Position numbers and translations under genes: made by a program
Source: Sphaerisporangium rubeum
GTDB lineage: Bacteria > Actinomycetota > Actinomycetes > Streptosporangiales > Streptosporangiaceae
DNA length: 64,000 nt
NCBI RefSeq assembly: GCF_014207705.1
Contig: NZ_JACHIU010000001.1
Coordinates: 1,860,001-1,924,000, forward strand
Direction: 5' to 3'
The notes under the pieces: model-generated
What the model was told of the DNA's origin: nothing
Database searches by the model: none
Seen by the model: only the letters and a program-made list of their open reading frames with translations
Shown: piece after piece, positions 16,681-24,444 of the stretch
Layout: every line of letters starts with the position of its first letter
Numbering within the stretch: the stretch's first letter is position 1

Positions 16681-17580
16681 TCAGCCCGGAGGGAACTGGC
16701 CGTTCTTGGCGACCGGTACGGCGAGTTGGCTCGGGACGCCGATGGTGGCCCGCTCGGCCGGCAGGCCGCGCAGCACCGGGTTGATGTGCTGAAGGGTCAA
16801 ATTCACGGTGGGGGTGACGGACGGGGAGATGACGTCGTACTTCTCCAGGTCGATCCATTGGACGACCTTCAGGACCTCGGCCGGGATCTCGTCTCCGCGC
16901 TTCTGCACGGGGACGCAGAGCTGCCGCGCGTCGGTCACGCGTACGTCCCGCGGCCGGATCGTGCCGGCCACGACCCGGTTGAGCTGCTCCAGCTTCAGCG
17001 CGCGGTTCATCGGCTGGCTCGTGACGCCGTAGCACCGCAGGTCGATGTGCGAGACGAACTTCCAGACCTCGTCGGGTGGCAGGACGTTGTTCTTCAGCAC
17101 CGGGACGCACAGCTGCTGCGACTGGCCGAGGGTGACCTGCTGCCGCGGCACGTCCTGGAGCACGGGGTTGAGCTGGCTGAGCACCAGGGCCGCGTTCGAC
17201 GCGGCGCCGCCGACGCGGTAGCAGGCGAGGTCGACGAACCTGATGAACTCCAGCACGGGGTCCGGTGGGATATTGCCGTTCTTGGCGACCGGTGTGCACA
17301 ACTGCTCACGCGGGCCGAGGGTGACGGTCTCGATCGGCAGGCCGCTCAGCACGGGGTTGAGGTGCCGCAGCGTGAGGGTGGTGGCCGGGGGCTGGTAGTA
17401 ATCGGTCTTGAAGCATTCCAGGTCGAGGAGCGACACGAATTCCTTCGGGCTCGGCACCGCCAGAGCGGCGGCGGAAGGCGCCGAGAGGAACGCGACGGCG
17501 AGCACGGCGGCGACGGCGGACGACAGGCGTCGGATCACCGTTTTACTGCGCTCGTGAATTCCGGTTACGGTTCTGTCCAT
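16681..17580 (-). CDS. Secreted four-repeat protein (copy B)
   Basis: 299 residues and clearly paralogous to copy A over its whole length: signal segment AAVLAVAFLSAPSAAALA, then four repeats beginning DLECF, DLACY, DLRCY and DLEKY and closing QLCTPV, QLCVPV, QLCVPV and QLAVPV. The fourth repeat again lacks both Cys. The ATG start has a distant GGAG. Copies A and B are separated by about 210 bp including a terminator, so they are probably transcribed separately. An extracellular or envelope structural role is likely; no catalytic motif is seen. Confidence 0.75.
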   Translation of the reverse strand: MDRTVTGIHERSKTVIRRLSSAVAAVLAVAFLSAPSAAALAVPSPKEFVSLLDLECFKTDYYQPPATTLTLRHLNPVLSGLPIETVTLGPREQLCTPVAKNGNIPPDPVLEFIRFVDLACYRVGGAASNAALVLSQLNPVLQDVPRQQVTLGQSQQLCVPVLKNNVLPPDEVWKFVSHIDLRCYGVTSQPMNRALKLEQLNRVVAGTIRPRDVRVTDARQLCVPVQKRGDEIPAEVLKVVQWIDLEKYDVISPSVTPTVNLTLQHINPVLRGLPAERATIGVPSQLAVPVAKNGQFPPG

Positions 17581-17853
17581 TGCGGCTCCAGCAGGTAGGG
17601 GTCAGGCCTCCTTTCCCCGAGTGTGGAGCGCGAGGTGTCGCGTGACAACATTTCTGGACATTGTTTGTGGATCGCGATATTCGGGCGGCTGGGACGGCGA
17701 GTTATCAACAGGCGGAAACGAGGTGTGATTTTCGCGGCGGCCGTGATTCCCCGTGCCGGACGTCTTCGCGGTCCTTCGTGGTCGATCGAGTTCCGCGTCT
17801 GTGGTGGAGCCGCCGGCCGCACGATGGACGATCGCCGGTGGACGGCCGTACGC

Positions 17854-17941
17854 CACGAGGACCCCGCCGCGAGCCGGCGGGGTCCTCGTGTGCCGTTCGA
17901 CCGGGTGGCAGGACGATCCCTCCAATCGTCCCGCCACCCGG
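17854..17941 (-). terminator. Double terminator after the CE4 deacetylase gene
   Basis: Hairpin 1: CACGAGGACCCCGCC (17854-17868) with its perfect complement at 17876-17890. Hairpin 2: CCGGGTGGCAGGACGAT (17901-17917) with 17925-17941, one mismatch. Both lie just past the stop at 17996. The remaining bases 17581-17853 hold the promoter region of copy B and no gene that I can support. Confidence 0.8.
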
Positions 17942-17995
17942 AGTTCCTAGGGGTGTGGCCGGCGGTGGCCCGCCGGCCGGGTCGTGCGGTGCGCG

Positions 17996-19162
17996 TCAGG
18001 CGCGGGTCCAGCGCTGGGTGGACTGGCCGTTGCAGGAGGCGATGGTGACGCCGGAGGTGTTGCCGGTGCCGGTGACGGCCAGGCACAGGTTGTTGGCGAC
18101 GCTGGTCACGGTGCCGTTGGAGTTGAGGTTCCACTGCTGGTTGTTGCCGCTGTGGCAGTCGTACAGCTGCACACGGGTGCCGGAGCCCGCGCCGGTGGGG
18201 GAGTCGAGGCACTTGCCGAGGAGCTGGAGCTGGCGGCCGGAGGTGTAGGTGAACCTCTGGTTGGGGTTGGTGTGGCAGTCGTAGATCTGCAGCTGGGTGC
18301 CGTTGCCGGAGGCGCTGTTGGGGGAGTCGACGCAGCGGCCCGCGGCCTCGTTGCGCAGGCGGAACGTGTCGCCGCCGGAGGTCGGGGTCACGGTCGGGGT
18401 CGCGGTCGGGGTCACGGTCGGCGTCGCGGTGGGCTCGCCGCCGGTGGGGGCCACGGCGCGGCCGGTGGAGGTGGAGATCATGCCGGGGCACAGGTTGCGG
18501 TTGCGCAGGTTGGCGGCGATCTGCGGGATGGCGGCGACGGTGTTCCCGATGTTGTCGTGCATCAGGATGACCTGACCGTTCTGCAGCCGTCCGGCGGCGG
18601 AGACGATCGAGGCGGTGCTGGCGCCGTTCCAGTCCTGCGAGTCGACGTCCCACAGCACTTCGGTGAGCCCGTTCTGCTGTTCCACCGAGCGCAGCGTGCC
18701 GTTGGTCTCGCCGTACGGCGGCCGGAACAGCCGCGGCGCGGTGCCGGTGGCCTGCTGGAGCACCTGCTGGGTGCGCTGGATCTCCGACTGCATCTGCGAG
18801 GTGTTCATCTGGGTCATGTGCGGGTGGGTGTAGCTGTGGTTGCCGACCCACATGCCGGCGTCCACCTGCGCTCTGACCAGCGCCTGGTTGTTCGCCGCGT
18901 TCTGCCCCATGTTGAACATGGTGGCGCGCAAGCCGTTCTGCTTCAGCGCGTTCAGCAGGTTGTTCGTGGCGTTGCCGAAGGGCCCGTCGTCGAAGGTGAG
19001 CCCGACGTATCCGGCACTGCAGTCGGCGGCGCCGGCCGGGGTCGAAAGGGTCACTGCGAGACCTCCCGCGCCTAGCACGGCGACGACTCCCGCGACGATC
19101 GCGCGGCGTACGGCCGACCGTAGAGTCCGGGGCCTGAGTGGGGGGGTGGCGTTGTCGGCCAT
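17996..19162 (-). CDS. Polysaccharide deacetylase (CE4/NodB) with ricin-type lectin domain
   Basis: 388 residues. Signal peptide (AIVAGVVAVLGAGGLAVTLS, cleavage near AGAADC), then the NodB domain with TFDDGP, the metal-binding HSYTHPH, RPPYG, DVDSQDW and ILMHD. A Thr/Pro linker is followed by a C-terminal ricin B-like beta-trefoil (CBM13) with QxW-type repeats (NPNQRFTY, NNQQWNL, STQRWTR). CE4 enzymes remove N- or O-acetyl groups from chitin, peptidoglycan or acetylxylan; with a CBM13, acetylxylan esterase is the likeliest. The start at 19162 has GGAGG 9-10 nt upstream; a longer start at 19219 lacks one. Confidence 0.85.
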   Translation of the reverse strand: MADNATPPLRPRTLRSAVRRAIVAGVVAVLGAGGLAVTLSTPAGAADCSAGYVGLTFDDGPFGNATNNLLNALKQNGLRATMFNMGQNAANNQALVRAQVDAGMWVGNHSYTHPHMTQMNTSQMQSEIQRTQQVLQQATGTAPRLFRPPYGETNGTLRSVEQQNGLTEVLWDVDSQDWNGASTASIVSAAGRLQNGQVILMHDNIGNTVAAIPQIAANLRNRNLCPGMISTSTGRAVAPTGGEPTATPTVTPTATPTVTPTSGGDTFRLRNEAAGRCVDSPNSASGNGTQLQIYDCHTNPNQRFTYTSGRQLQLLGKCLDSPTGAGSGTRVQLYDCHSGNNQQWNLNSNGTVTSVANNLCLAVTGTGNTSGVTIASCNGQSTQRWTRA

Positions 19163-19232
19163 GGTCGTGTTCCTCCGGGATCCGGTCGAGCGGGGGACGG
19201 TGGCTCTACCGGGGATCATTGTGGGAACCCGT

Positions 19233-19269
19233 CCTGAAACATGTCAATGACGAGACGAAATGTTTCAGG
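19233..19269. promoter_or_regulatory. Perfect 10-bp inverted repeat upstream of the CE4 gene
   Basis: CCTGAAACAT (19233-19242) and ATGTTTCAGG (19260-19269) are exact reverse complements 17 nt apart, 70 nt upstream of the deacetylase start. The AT-rich arms differ from the surrounding GC-rich DNA. It could be an operator with half-sites on successive helix faces, or a hairpin in the leader. Confidence 0.5.
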
Positions 19270-19541
19270 CTCCGGAGGGCTCATCTACGCCGCGAACTGC
19301 GGCGACACGAGGGAAGATCCGAGGAAAGTTTCGAGGCGGCTCCGGCTCGCAAGGAGCCCAAGGGCCCGCTGATGTCCTTGGCGCCGGCCGGGTCGCGAGG
19401 AGCCTGGGGCCACCGATGTCCTTCGGTGGGGGACCGGGTCGCGACCGGTCAAGCCGCGAGGAGTGTGGGTCCGCCGAGGCCCTGCGGCACCCGGCGAGGG
19501 TCGTGGCCCCGGGCACGAGAGGCCCGGGGCCGGGAGGCGGA
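19270..19541. other. Intergenic region with a minus-strand terminator
   Basis: No gene is supported here. The hairpin GGCCCCGGGC (19505-19514) with GCCCGGGGCC (19522-19531), 7-nt loop, lies 10 nt beyond the stop of the CU044_5270-type gene and should end that operon. Further left there are imperfect direct repeats around GATGTCCTT (about 19370 and 19417). Confidence 0.7.
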
Positions 19542-20708
19542 TCAGGACGACGGTCTGGTGTCGGTCCATCCTGCGTTGAGCACGGTGACCGAGTGCCAGA
19601 TCGTGCCGGGGTCGAGGTCCGCCTGGTATCCGCCGGGCCGCACCACGACGTTGTCGGTGCCGAGTGCCTGACCCGTCGACTCGTCGAAGATCAGCCTGGC
19701 CCGCAGCACCCCGTCCGGCGCGCTGCCGTCCCTGACGTGGCTCTTCTGCTCGATGCCGACCGCGGTGCCGGTCCGGCCCTCGGCGTCGGTGACGTCATGC
19801 TGGACCTCGATGCTCTTCAGCGCGGACAGCATCCGGAACGCCGCACCACGGGTCGCCGAGGTGACCGGCATGTCGGTGATCAGCCCCGACGCCACCGTGA
19901 ACAGCCACTCGTCCGACGACATGGGGGTGTCGGAGCTCTCGGTGCCGTGTCCCGCGTACGACCGCAGCAGCCACGCCTTGAGCTTGGCCGGGTCGGACGG
20001 CAGGCCGCGGATGTCCTTCATCGAGACGTTGCGGCCGAGCCAGAACACCTTGTCCCCGTCCGCCGGGGGATAGCTCTCGACGCGCTCCTTCCCGGGCCTG
20101 GTCGGCAGGATCAGCTCAGCCTTCTTGCCCGGCACCTTGACCCGCAGTTCCTCCGGCGCTCCGGCCGCGCGCCACGCCGCCTCGTCGTCCGGTGTCGCGG
20201 GCTTCGCGCCGAGGAACCGGGTGCGGCTCCACGTCCTGCCTCCAGCGGCGGACGGCGTCCAGCTCTCGCTGCGACCTTGATCCACGAACGTGTACCCGCC
20301 GTCGACGGTCATCAGCCCGCGGGTGACGGTCGCCGTGTGCCAGTACGCCTTCGTCGTGTCCGGCTGCCGGTCGGCCTGTTCGGCGGCGGCCAGCAGGACG
20401 GCGGACGCCGACAGCTCGATCGGGGTGGTCGCCGGCGCGCCGGAGGAGGACCCCGGCGCCGGGATGGCCAGGGCCGGCCCCTGTGCGGGGGCCGTGGCCC
20501 CCTGCGTGATGAGGGCCACCGCGGTCGCCGCGGCGGCGGCCCCGGTCAGGGCGAGGCCGAGGACCGGCCGCGTCCACCGGCGCCGCGCCGTGACCTCGCG
20601 GGGCCGCCCCATGGCGTACGCCAGCTCGGCGGCCCTCGTGCGCTCGTCGATCCCGGTGCCGCCGAGATGCGCGGGACGTGCGTCCCGCAGCCGGTCCATG
20701 GGGTTCAT
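19542..20708 (-). CDS. CU044_5270 family protein (sigma-factor partner)
   Basis: 388 residues. The cytosolic N-terminus contains PMDRLRDARPAHL, the usual start of this actinobacterial family. One membrane helix follows (VLGLALTGAAAAATAVALI) and then a large extracytoplasmic domain. The ATG at 20708 overlaps the sigma factor stop (ATGA) and uses GAGGAG inside the upstream gene, so the two are translationally coupled. By arrangement it is the likely membrane regulator of the adjacent ECF sigma factor. The sensory signal is unknown. Confidence 0.8.
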   Translation of the reverse strand: MNPMDRLRDARPAHLGGTGIDERTRAAELAYAMGRPREVTARRRWTRPVLGLALTGAAAAATAVALITQGATAPAQGPALAIPAPGSSSGAPATTPIELSASAVLLAAAEQADRQPDTTKAYWHTATVTRGLMTVDGGYTFVDQGRSESWTPSAAGGRTWSRTRFLGAKPATPDDEAAWRAAGAPEELRVKVPGKKAELILPTRPGKERVESYPPADGDKVFWLGRNVSMKDIRGLPSDPAKLKAWLLRSYAGHGTESSDTPMSSDEWLFTVASGLITDMPVTSATRGAAFRMLSALKSIEVQHDVTDAEGRTGTAVGIEQKSHVRDGSAPDGVLRARLIFDESTGQALGTDNVVVRPGGYQADLDPGTIWHSVTVLNAGWTDTRPSS

Positions 20709-21226
20709 GACCACTCCTCACTGAGGTCGCGCACCCGGGGAGGGGTGGGGACGGCGGTGTCCATGTGCCGCGCGAGCCGCCTGCGGGCCCGGTGCAGCCG
20801 GACGCGGAAGGTCGCGGGGGAGCATCCGACGACATGTGCGGCGTCGCGCGGCGACAGTCCCTGCCAGGCGACGAGGATCAGGATCTCCCTGTCGTCCTCG
20901 TGCAGCTCCGCCAGCGCGGTCAGCACGCCGAGCCGTTCTGTCACCTGGTCGGCGACGTCTCCTTCGGTCCAGGACCGCAGCTCGGCCGAGACCGCCTCAC
21001 GCCGCGCCTCGGCCCTGATGGTGTCGCGCAGCACGTTGCGAGCGGTGCCGAGCAGCCATGGCAACGCCGGTTCCGGCACGTCGTCCAGCCGCCGCCAGGC
21101 GATGGCGAACGTCTCGCTCACCACCTCGTCCGCGATCTGCCGTCCCGCCTTGCTCACCACGTAGGCCCAGACCCGCCGGCGGCACTCGTCGTAGATACCG
21201 GTGAACCGATGCGCGTCGTCCGTCAC
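20705..21226 (-). CDS. ECF RNA polymerase sigma factor
   Basis: 173 residues with region 2 (YDECRRRVWAYVVSKAGRQI, ETFAIAWRRLDDVP, WLLGTARNVLRDTIRAEARR) and region 4 (ALAELHEDDREILILVAWQG, LSPRDAAHVVGCSPATFRVR, LHRARRRLARHM). The start is GTG with GGAGGAGG about 6-9 nt upstream. It forms a two-gene unit with the CU044_5270-type gene. In this class the sigma factor often activates its own operon; no autoregulatory promoter could be read with confidence. Confidence 0.88.
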   Translation of the reverse strand: MTDDAHRFTGIYDECRRRVWAYVVSKAGRQIADEVVSETFAIAWRRLDDVPEPALPWLLGTARNVLRDTIRAEARREAVSAELRSWTEGDVADQVTERLGVLTALAELHEDDREILILVAWQGLSPRDAAHVVGCSPATFRVRLHRARRRLARHMDTAVPTPPRVRDLSEEWS

Positions 21227-21311
21227 CGCTCACCTCCTCCATCCCGGGTGTGTTGTTATGACACCGGGAAGTGGTCCGAGGTTCCCGGATGTTACCGGCG
21301 GCCCGGAAAAA

Positions 21312-21956
21312 TCATCCGGTCGCCGTGCGGTACGCGACCACGGCGGACCGGGTCCGGGGCAGGTGCCAGGCGGTCAGCACGGCGCCTAGGGCGAACAGAG
21401 CGCCGTGGGCCATGCGCACCGGAGCGGGGCCGTAGAACTGGGGGAGGAGCAGGACGCACGCGGCGGCCAGTACGGCGAGGGGCCAGGCCGGCATGGCGCC
21501 GGAACGCTGTGCGGCGACGGCGGCGAGCACGGCGCCGGCGCCGAGGAGCAGCAGGCCGACGCCGAACATGGTGAGGGCCACCGGGTCGTAGCGGAAGTCG
21601 TCGACGAGGGTCATCAGGCCGATGTCGCCGGTGCGCAGCGCGCGGGCCGCGATGGCGTGGAGGCCGAAGGTCTCGCCGCCGTAGTACGGCAGCACCAGGC
21701 CCGCTCCGACGCCGGTCAGCACCGCCGCGGTCGCCGAGGTCCGGGTGCGCAGCACAGTGTGCGCGGCGGCCAGTCCGAGCGTGACCAGGACGAACGCCGC
21801 CATCGCCATCGTGTGCGCGGCCACCCACGCCGTGGAGGCCATGGTGGCGGCCCCCTGCGCGCCGGTCTCGCCGGTGTAGGGGCGGACCGTCTGGTAGAGC
21901 AGGAACAGGACGCCGCCTGCGGCCAGTGCGGCGGCGCCGGAACGGGTGACGGACAT
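21312..21956 (-). CDS. Small multi-pass membrane protein, function unknown
   Basis: 214 residues with about six hydrophobic helices (AALAAGGVLFLLYQT, AAHTMAMAAFVLVTLGLAAA, AAVLTGVGAGLVLPYY, TMFGVGLLLLGAGAVLAAVA, WPLAVLAAACVLLLP, ALFALGAVLTAWHLP). GAGGAG lies about 7 nt before the ATG. No recognised family. The duplicated palindromic element at 21975-22041 lies directly upstream, so expression is probably controlled by a TetR- or MarR-type repressor encoded elsewhere. Confidence 0.7.
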   Translation of the reverse strand: MSVTRSGAAALAAGGVLFLLYQTVRPYTGETGAQGAATMASTAWVAAHTMAMAAFVLVTLGLAAAHTVLRTRTSATAAVLTGVGAGLVLPYYGGETFGLHAIAARALRTGDIGLMTLVDDFRYDPVALTMFGVGLLLLGAGAVLAAVAAQRSGAMPAWPLAVLAAACVLLLPQFYGPAPVRMAHGALFALGAVLTAWHLPRTRSAVVAYRTATG

Positions 21957-21974
21957 GACGGTCTCCTCTTGCGT

Positions 21975-22041
21975 GAGCAGTGCTCTCTAGTGAGAGCAGC
22001 TAACACCAGAGCGGCGCGCTGCGTCAAGAGCAGTGCTCTCG
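21975..22041 (-). promoter_or_regulatory. Duplicated TetR-like operator
   Basis: GAGCAGTGCTCTC occurs at 21975-21987 and again at 22028-22040, 53 bp apart. Each contains the near-palindrome GAGCAGTGCTC, and the first extends into GTGAGAGCA. The pair lies 19-85 nt upstream of the membrane-protein start. The motif resembles the GAGCA-N-TGCTC operators of actinobacterial TetR repressors. No such regulator is encoded in the window. Confidence 0.6.
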
Positions 22042-22565
22042 ATTGAGATGTCTTCCTTGAACCGCCTGAATGTCGTCGTGCGGGCATGCCGGTAAGTGGA
22101 AGCCGTCATGTCAGACGGCGGGGGGTGTCCGGTGCGCCACCAGGGCCGGCAACAGAAGTCGGGGAGGCGTCTGGCGCGCCGGACGGAGGGGGAGGTGCGA
22201 GGAGGCCGGTCGGCGGTATCAGGTGAGGGACGTCATGTGGTGCGCGGCGGAGCGAGAGTGGTCATCGCCTGGGGCCGGCTCGGTGTGTGGCGTGTGCGTC
22301 GGCGGTCCGCACCACCGCCGAGCGCACACGCCTGTCTTCGGCCCGGGCCTCCCGCTCGCGGCGGAGGGCCGTGAGGACCGAAGAGCTTCAGGAAACCTAC
22401 GTTTTGACCGGCGGCTGATTGTTCTGAGGAAAAGCATATACGGGTCGTGGAGTGTTTTGGAGTTGCCGGCCGTCTGAGTGCCAAGATTGCGATTGCTTCG
22501 GCATGCAATGTCCAGTATTGTCCGCTTTACTTGACTAATATTCTGGAGAAAAGTCGAGAGACAGG
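22042..22565. other. Long intergenic region, no supported gene
   Basis: About 520 bp lie between the operators and the end of the ABC operon. Open frames here have poor composition and no ribosome binding sites. Base composition drops to clearly AT-richer DNA in 22380-22560, which could be promoter or transcript-end sequence. I see no strong hairpin. Confidence 0.5.
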
Positions 22566-23459
22566 TCAGCCGCGGTGACCGGTGGTCGCGATCCCCTGCA
22601 CGAAATGCCGCTGACCGAGGAAGAAGACCAGGATCAGCGGCAGGGTCGTGACGACGGAGGCGGCCAGCACGATCTCCCATTTCGGGTCACCGCCCTGGTA
22701 GAACTGGTCGACGATGGCCTTCAGGCCGCGCGGCAAGGTGAACAGCGCGGGGTCGCGCAGGTAGATGAGAGGTTTCATCAAATCGAACCAGCTCGCCTTC
22801 AGCTCGAAGATGAAGGCGATGATCAACGCGGGACGCGAGAGGGGGAGCGCGATGCGCCAGAACAGGTCAAGGTACGACGCGCCGTCCACCCGTGCGGCTT
22901 CGAAGACATAGCGGGGCACACCGAGCAGGAACTGCCGGAGCAGGAAGATGTAGAAGGCCGAGCCGAACAGATTTCCGGCCCACAATGGCACCTGTGTGCC
23001 GGTCAGCCCGGCCGCGTTCCAGATGAGGTACGTCGGCACCAAGGTGACGGCGGCGGGAAGCATCATGGTGGCCAGCACGCTGCCGAAAAGCACCCCCCGG
23101 CCGGGGAATCGGAAATAGGCGAAGCCGAAGGCCACGAACGCGCTCGACAGTGTCACGGCGAGCGCGGCGGCAACCCCGACCACCAGTGAGTTGACCAGCC
23201 ATGTCAGCACCGGCGCCGCGTCCCAGACCGCCACGTGATTTCCCGGCGCGAACGGCGAAGGCCACGGCAGGAACGGGTCGGCGAACGTCCGGTCGCGCGG
23301 TTTGAGCGACGCCACGAGCAGCCACACGAAGGGGTACAGGAAGACCACCGAGGCGGCGGCGAGCAGGGTCAGGAAGAACACCCGGCTGGTGCCACGGCCG
23401 GCGGTGTCGGCGGGAGGCAGGGTCTCGGTGACGGCGCGGGGACGGTCGAGCGTGGTCAT
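22566..23459 (-). CDS. Carbohydrate ABC transporter permease (MalG type)
   Basis: 297 residues with six membrane helices. The EAA loop EAARVDGASYLDLFWRIALP is characteristic of the inner-membrane subunit that contacts the ATPase. The C-terminus (VFFLGQRHFVQGIATTGHRG) is typical of MalG-type permeases (FVxGxxxGAVKG). The ATG at 23459 or an in-frame GTG at 23468 may be used; both have weak ribosome binding sites. It is the last gene of the minus-strand operon and no ATPase gene follows, as in actinobacteria where a shared MsiK-type ATPase serves many sugar importers. Confidence 0.88.
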   Translation of the reverse strand: MTTLDRPRAVTETLPPADTAGRGTSRVFFLTLLAAASVVFLYPFVWLLVASLKPRDRTFADPFLPWPSPFAPGNHVAVWDAAPVLTWLVNSLVVGVAAALAVTLSSAFVAFGFAYFRFPGRGVLFGSVLATMMLPAAVTLVPTYLIWNAAGLTGTQVPLWAGNLFGSAFYIFLLRQFLLGVPRYVFEAARVDGASYLDLFWRIALPLSRPALIIAFIFELKASWFDLMKPLIYLRDPALFTLPRGLKAIVDQFYQGGDPKWEIVLAASVVTTLPLILVFFLGQRHFVQGIATTGHRG

Positions 23460-23490
23460 CGCGCGCACCCGGCCGCGGAGTGAAGGCTGG

Positions 23491-24444
23491 TCATCCGGTG
23501 CGCTCCTCGGCCTCGTAGTACACGAACCGGCGTCCCACCCGCACCTGGATCACGGTGATCACGGCGATGACCAGGAAGAGCACCCAGGCCAGCGCCGAGG
23601 CGTATCCCATGTGGAGGTACTGGAACGCCTGCTGGAACAGGTAGACGACGTAGAACAGCGCGGCGTCGCCGGAGGTCTGCTGCGCGGACAGGCTGCCGAA
23701 GAACATCGTGTAGACCTGGTCGAACATCTGCAGAGCGGCGATGGTGTTCACGATCACCACGAAGAACACCGCCGAGCTGATCATGGGAAGGGTGACCGAG
23801 CGGAACCGCTGCCACGGCCCCGCGCCGTCGATGAGCGCCGCCTCGGTCAGCTCGCGCGGCACGTTGCGCAGCGCGGCGAACAGGATGACCGTCGTCGACC
23901 CGAGGTTCCACAGGGACATCAGGACGATGCCTGCCATGATCCAGTCGGGGTCGGTCGTCCACTGCGGCCCCGAGACGCCGAACAGCGCGAGGAACCGGTT
24001 GACCACCCCGGCCTGGCCGTTCAGCAGGAACAGGAACAGCACGCCTACCGCGACGTACGGCGTCATCGACGGCAGGTAGAAGATCGTGCGGAACGCTCCG
24101 GCGGCCGGCCCGGTGATCCGGTTGAGCAGCAGCGCCAGCCCGAGCGCCAGCACCGCGGCCAGCGGCACGTGCAGCACGGTGTACAGGACGGTGTTGCCGA
24201 TGGCGCGCGCGACCTTGGGGTCCTCCAGCATCCGCTGGTAGTTGCCGAGTCCTTCGAACCGGGCCCCGCCGATCAGGTCGTAGCTCGTGAACGACAGCAC
24301 CAGGCTCGCGATCATGGGGCCGAGCTGGAACACGAGCAGCCCGATCAGCCACGGCGCGAGGAAGATGTAGGCCCACCGCGTCTCCCCGCGCCACACCGGC
24401 CGCCGCGAGCCGGTGCCGCGGCGGGCCGCCTCGGCGGCGCTCAT
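23491..24444 (-). CDS. Carbohydrate ABC transporter permease (MalF type)
   Basis: 317 residues with six membrane helices. The N-terminus (GETRWAYIFLAPWLIGLLVF, QLGPMIASLVLSFTSYD) is typical of MalF/UgpA-type permeases, with EAA loop EAALIDGAGPWQRFRSVTLP. The ATG at 24444 overlaps the binding-protein stop by one base (TGATG), so the two are coupled. The substrate cannot be assigned from sequence. Confidence 0.88.
   Translation of the reverse strand: MSAAEAARRGTGSRRPVWRGETRWAYIFLAPWLIGLLVFQLGPMIASLVLSFTSYDLIGGARFEGLGNYQRMLEDPKVARAIGNTVLYTVLHVPLAAVLALGLALLLNRITGPAAGAFRTIFYLPSMTPYVAVGVLFLFLLNGQAGVVNRFLALFGVSGPQWTTDPDWIMAGIVLMSLWNLGSTTVILFAALRNVPRELTEAALIDGAGPWQRFRSVTLPMISSAVFFVVIVNTIAALQMFDQVYTMFFGSLSAQQTSGDAALFYVVYLFQQAFQYLHMGYASALAWVLFLVIAVITVIQVRVGRRFVYYEAEERTG

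Noticed and set aside
22070-22477. 135-codon ORF in the intergenic region
   Set aside because: No ribosome binding site, atypical Cys/Arg-rich composition, no motif.
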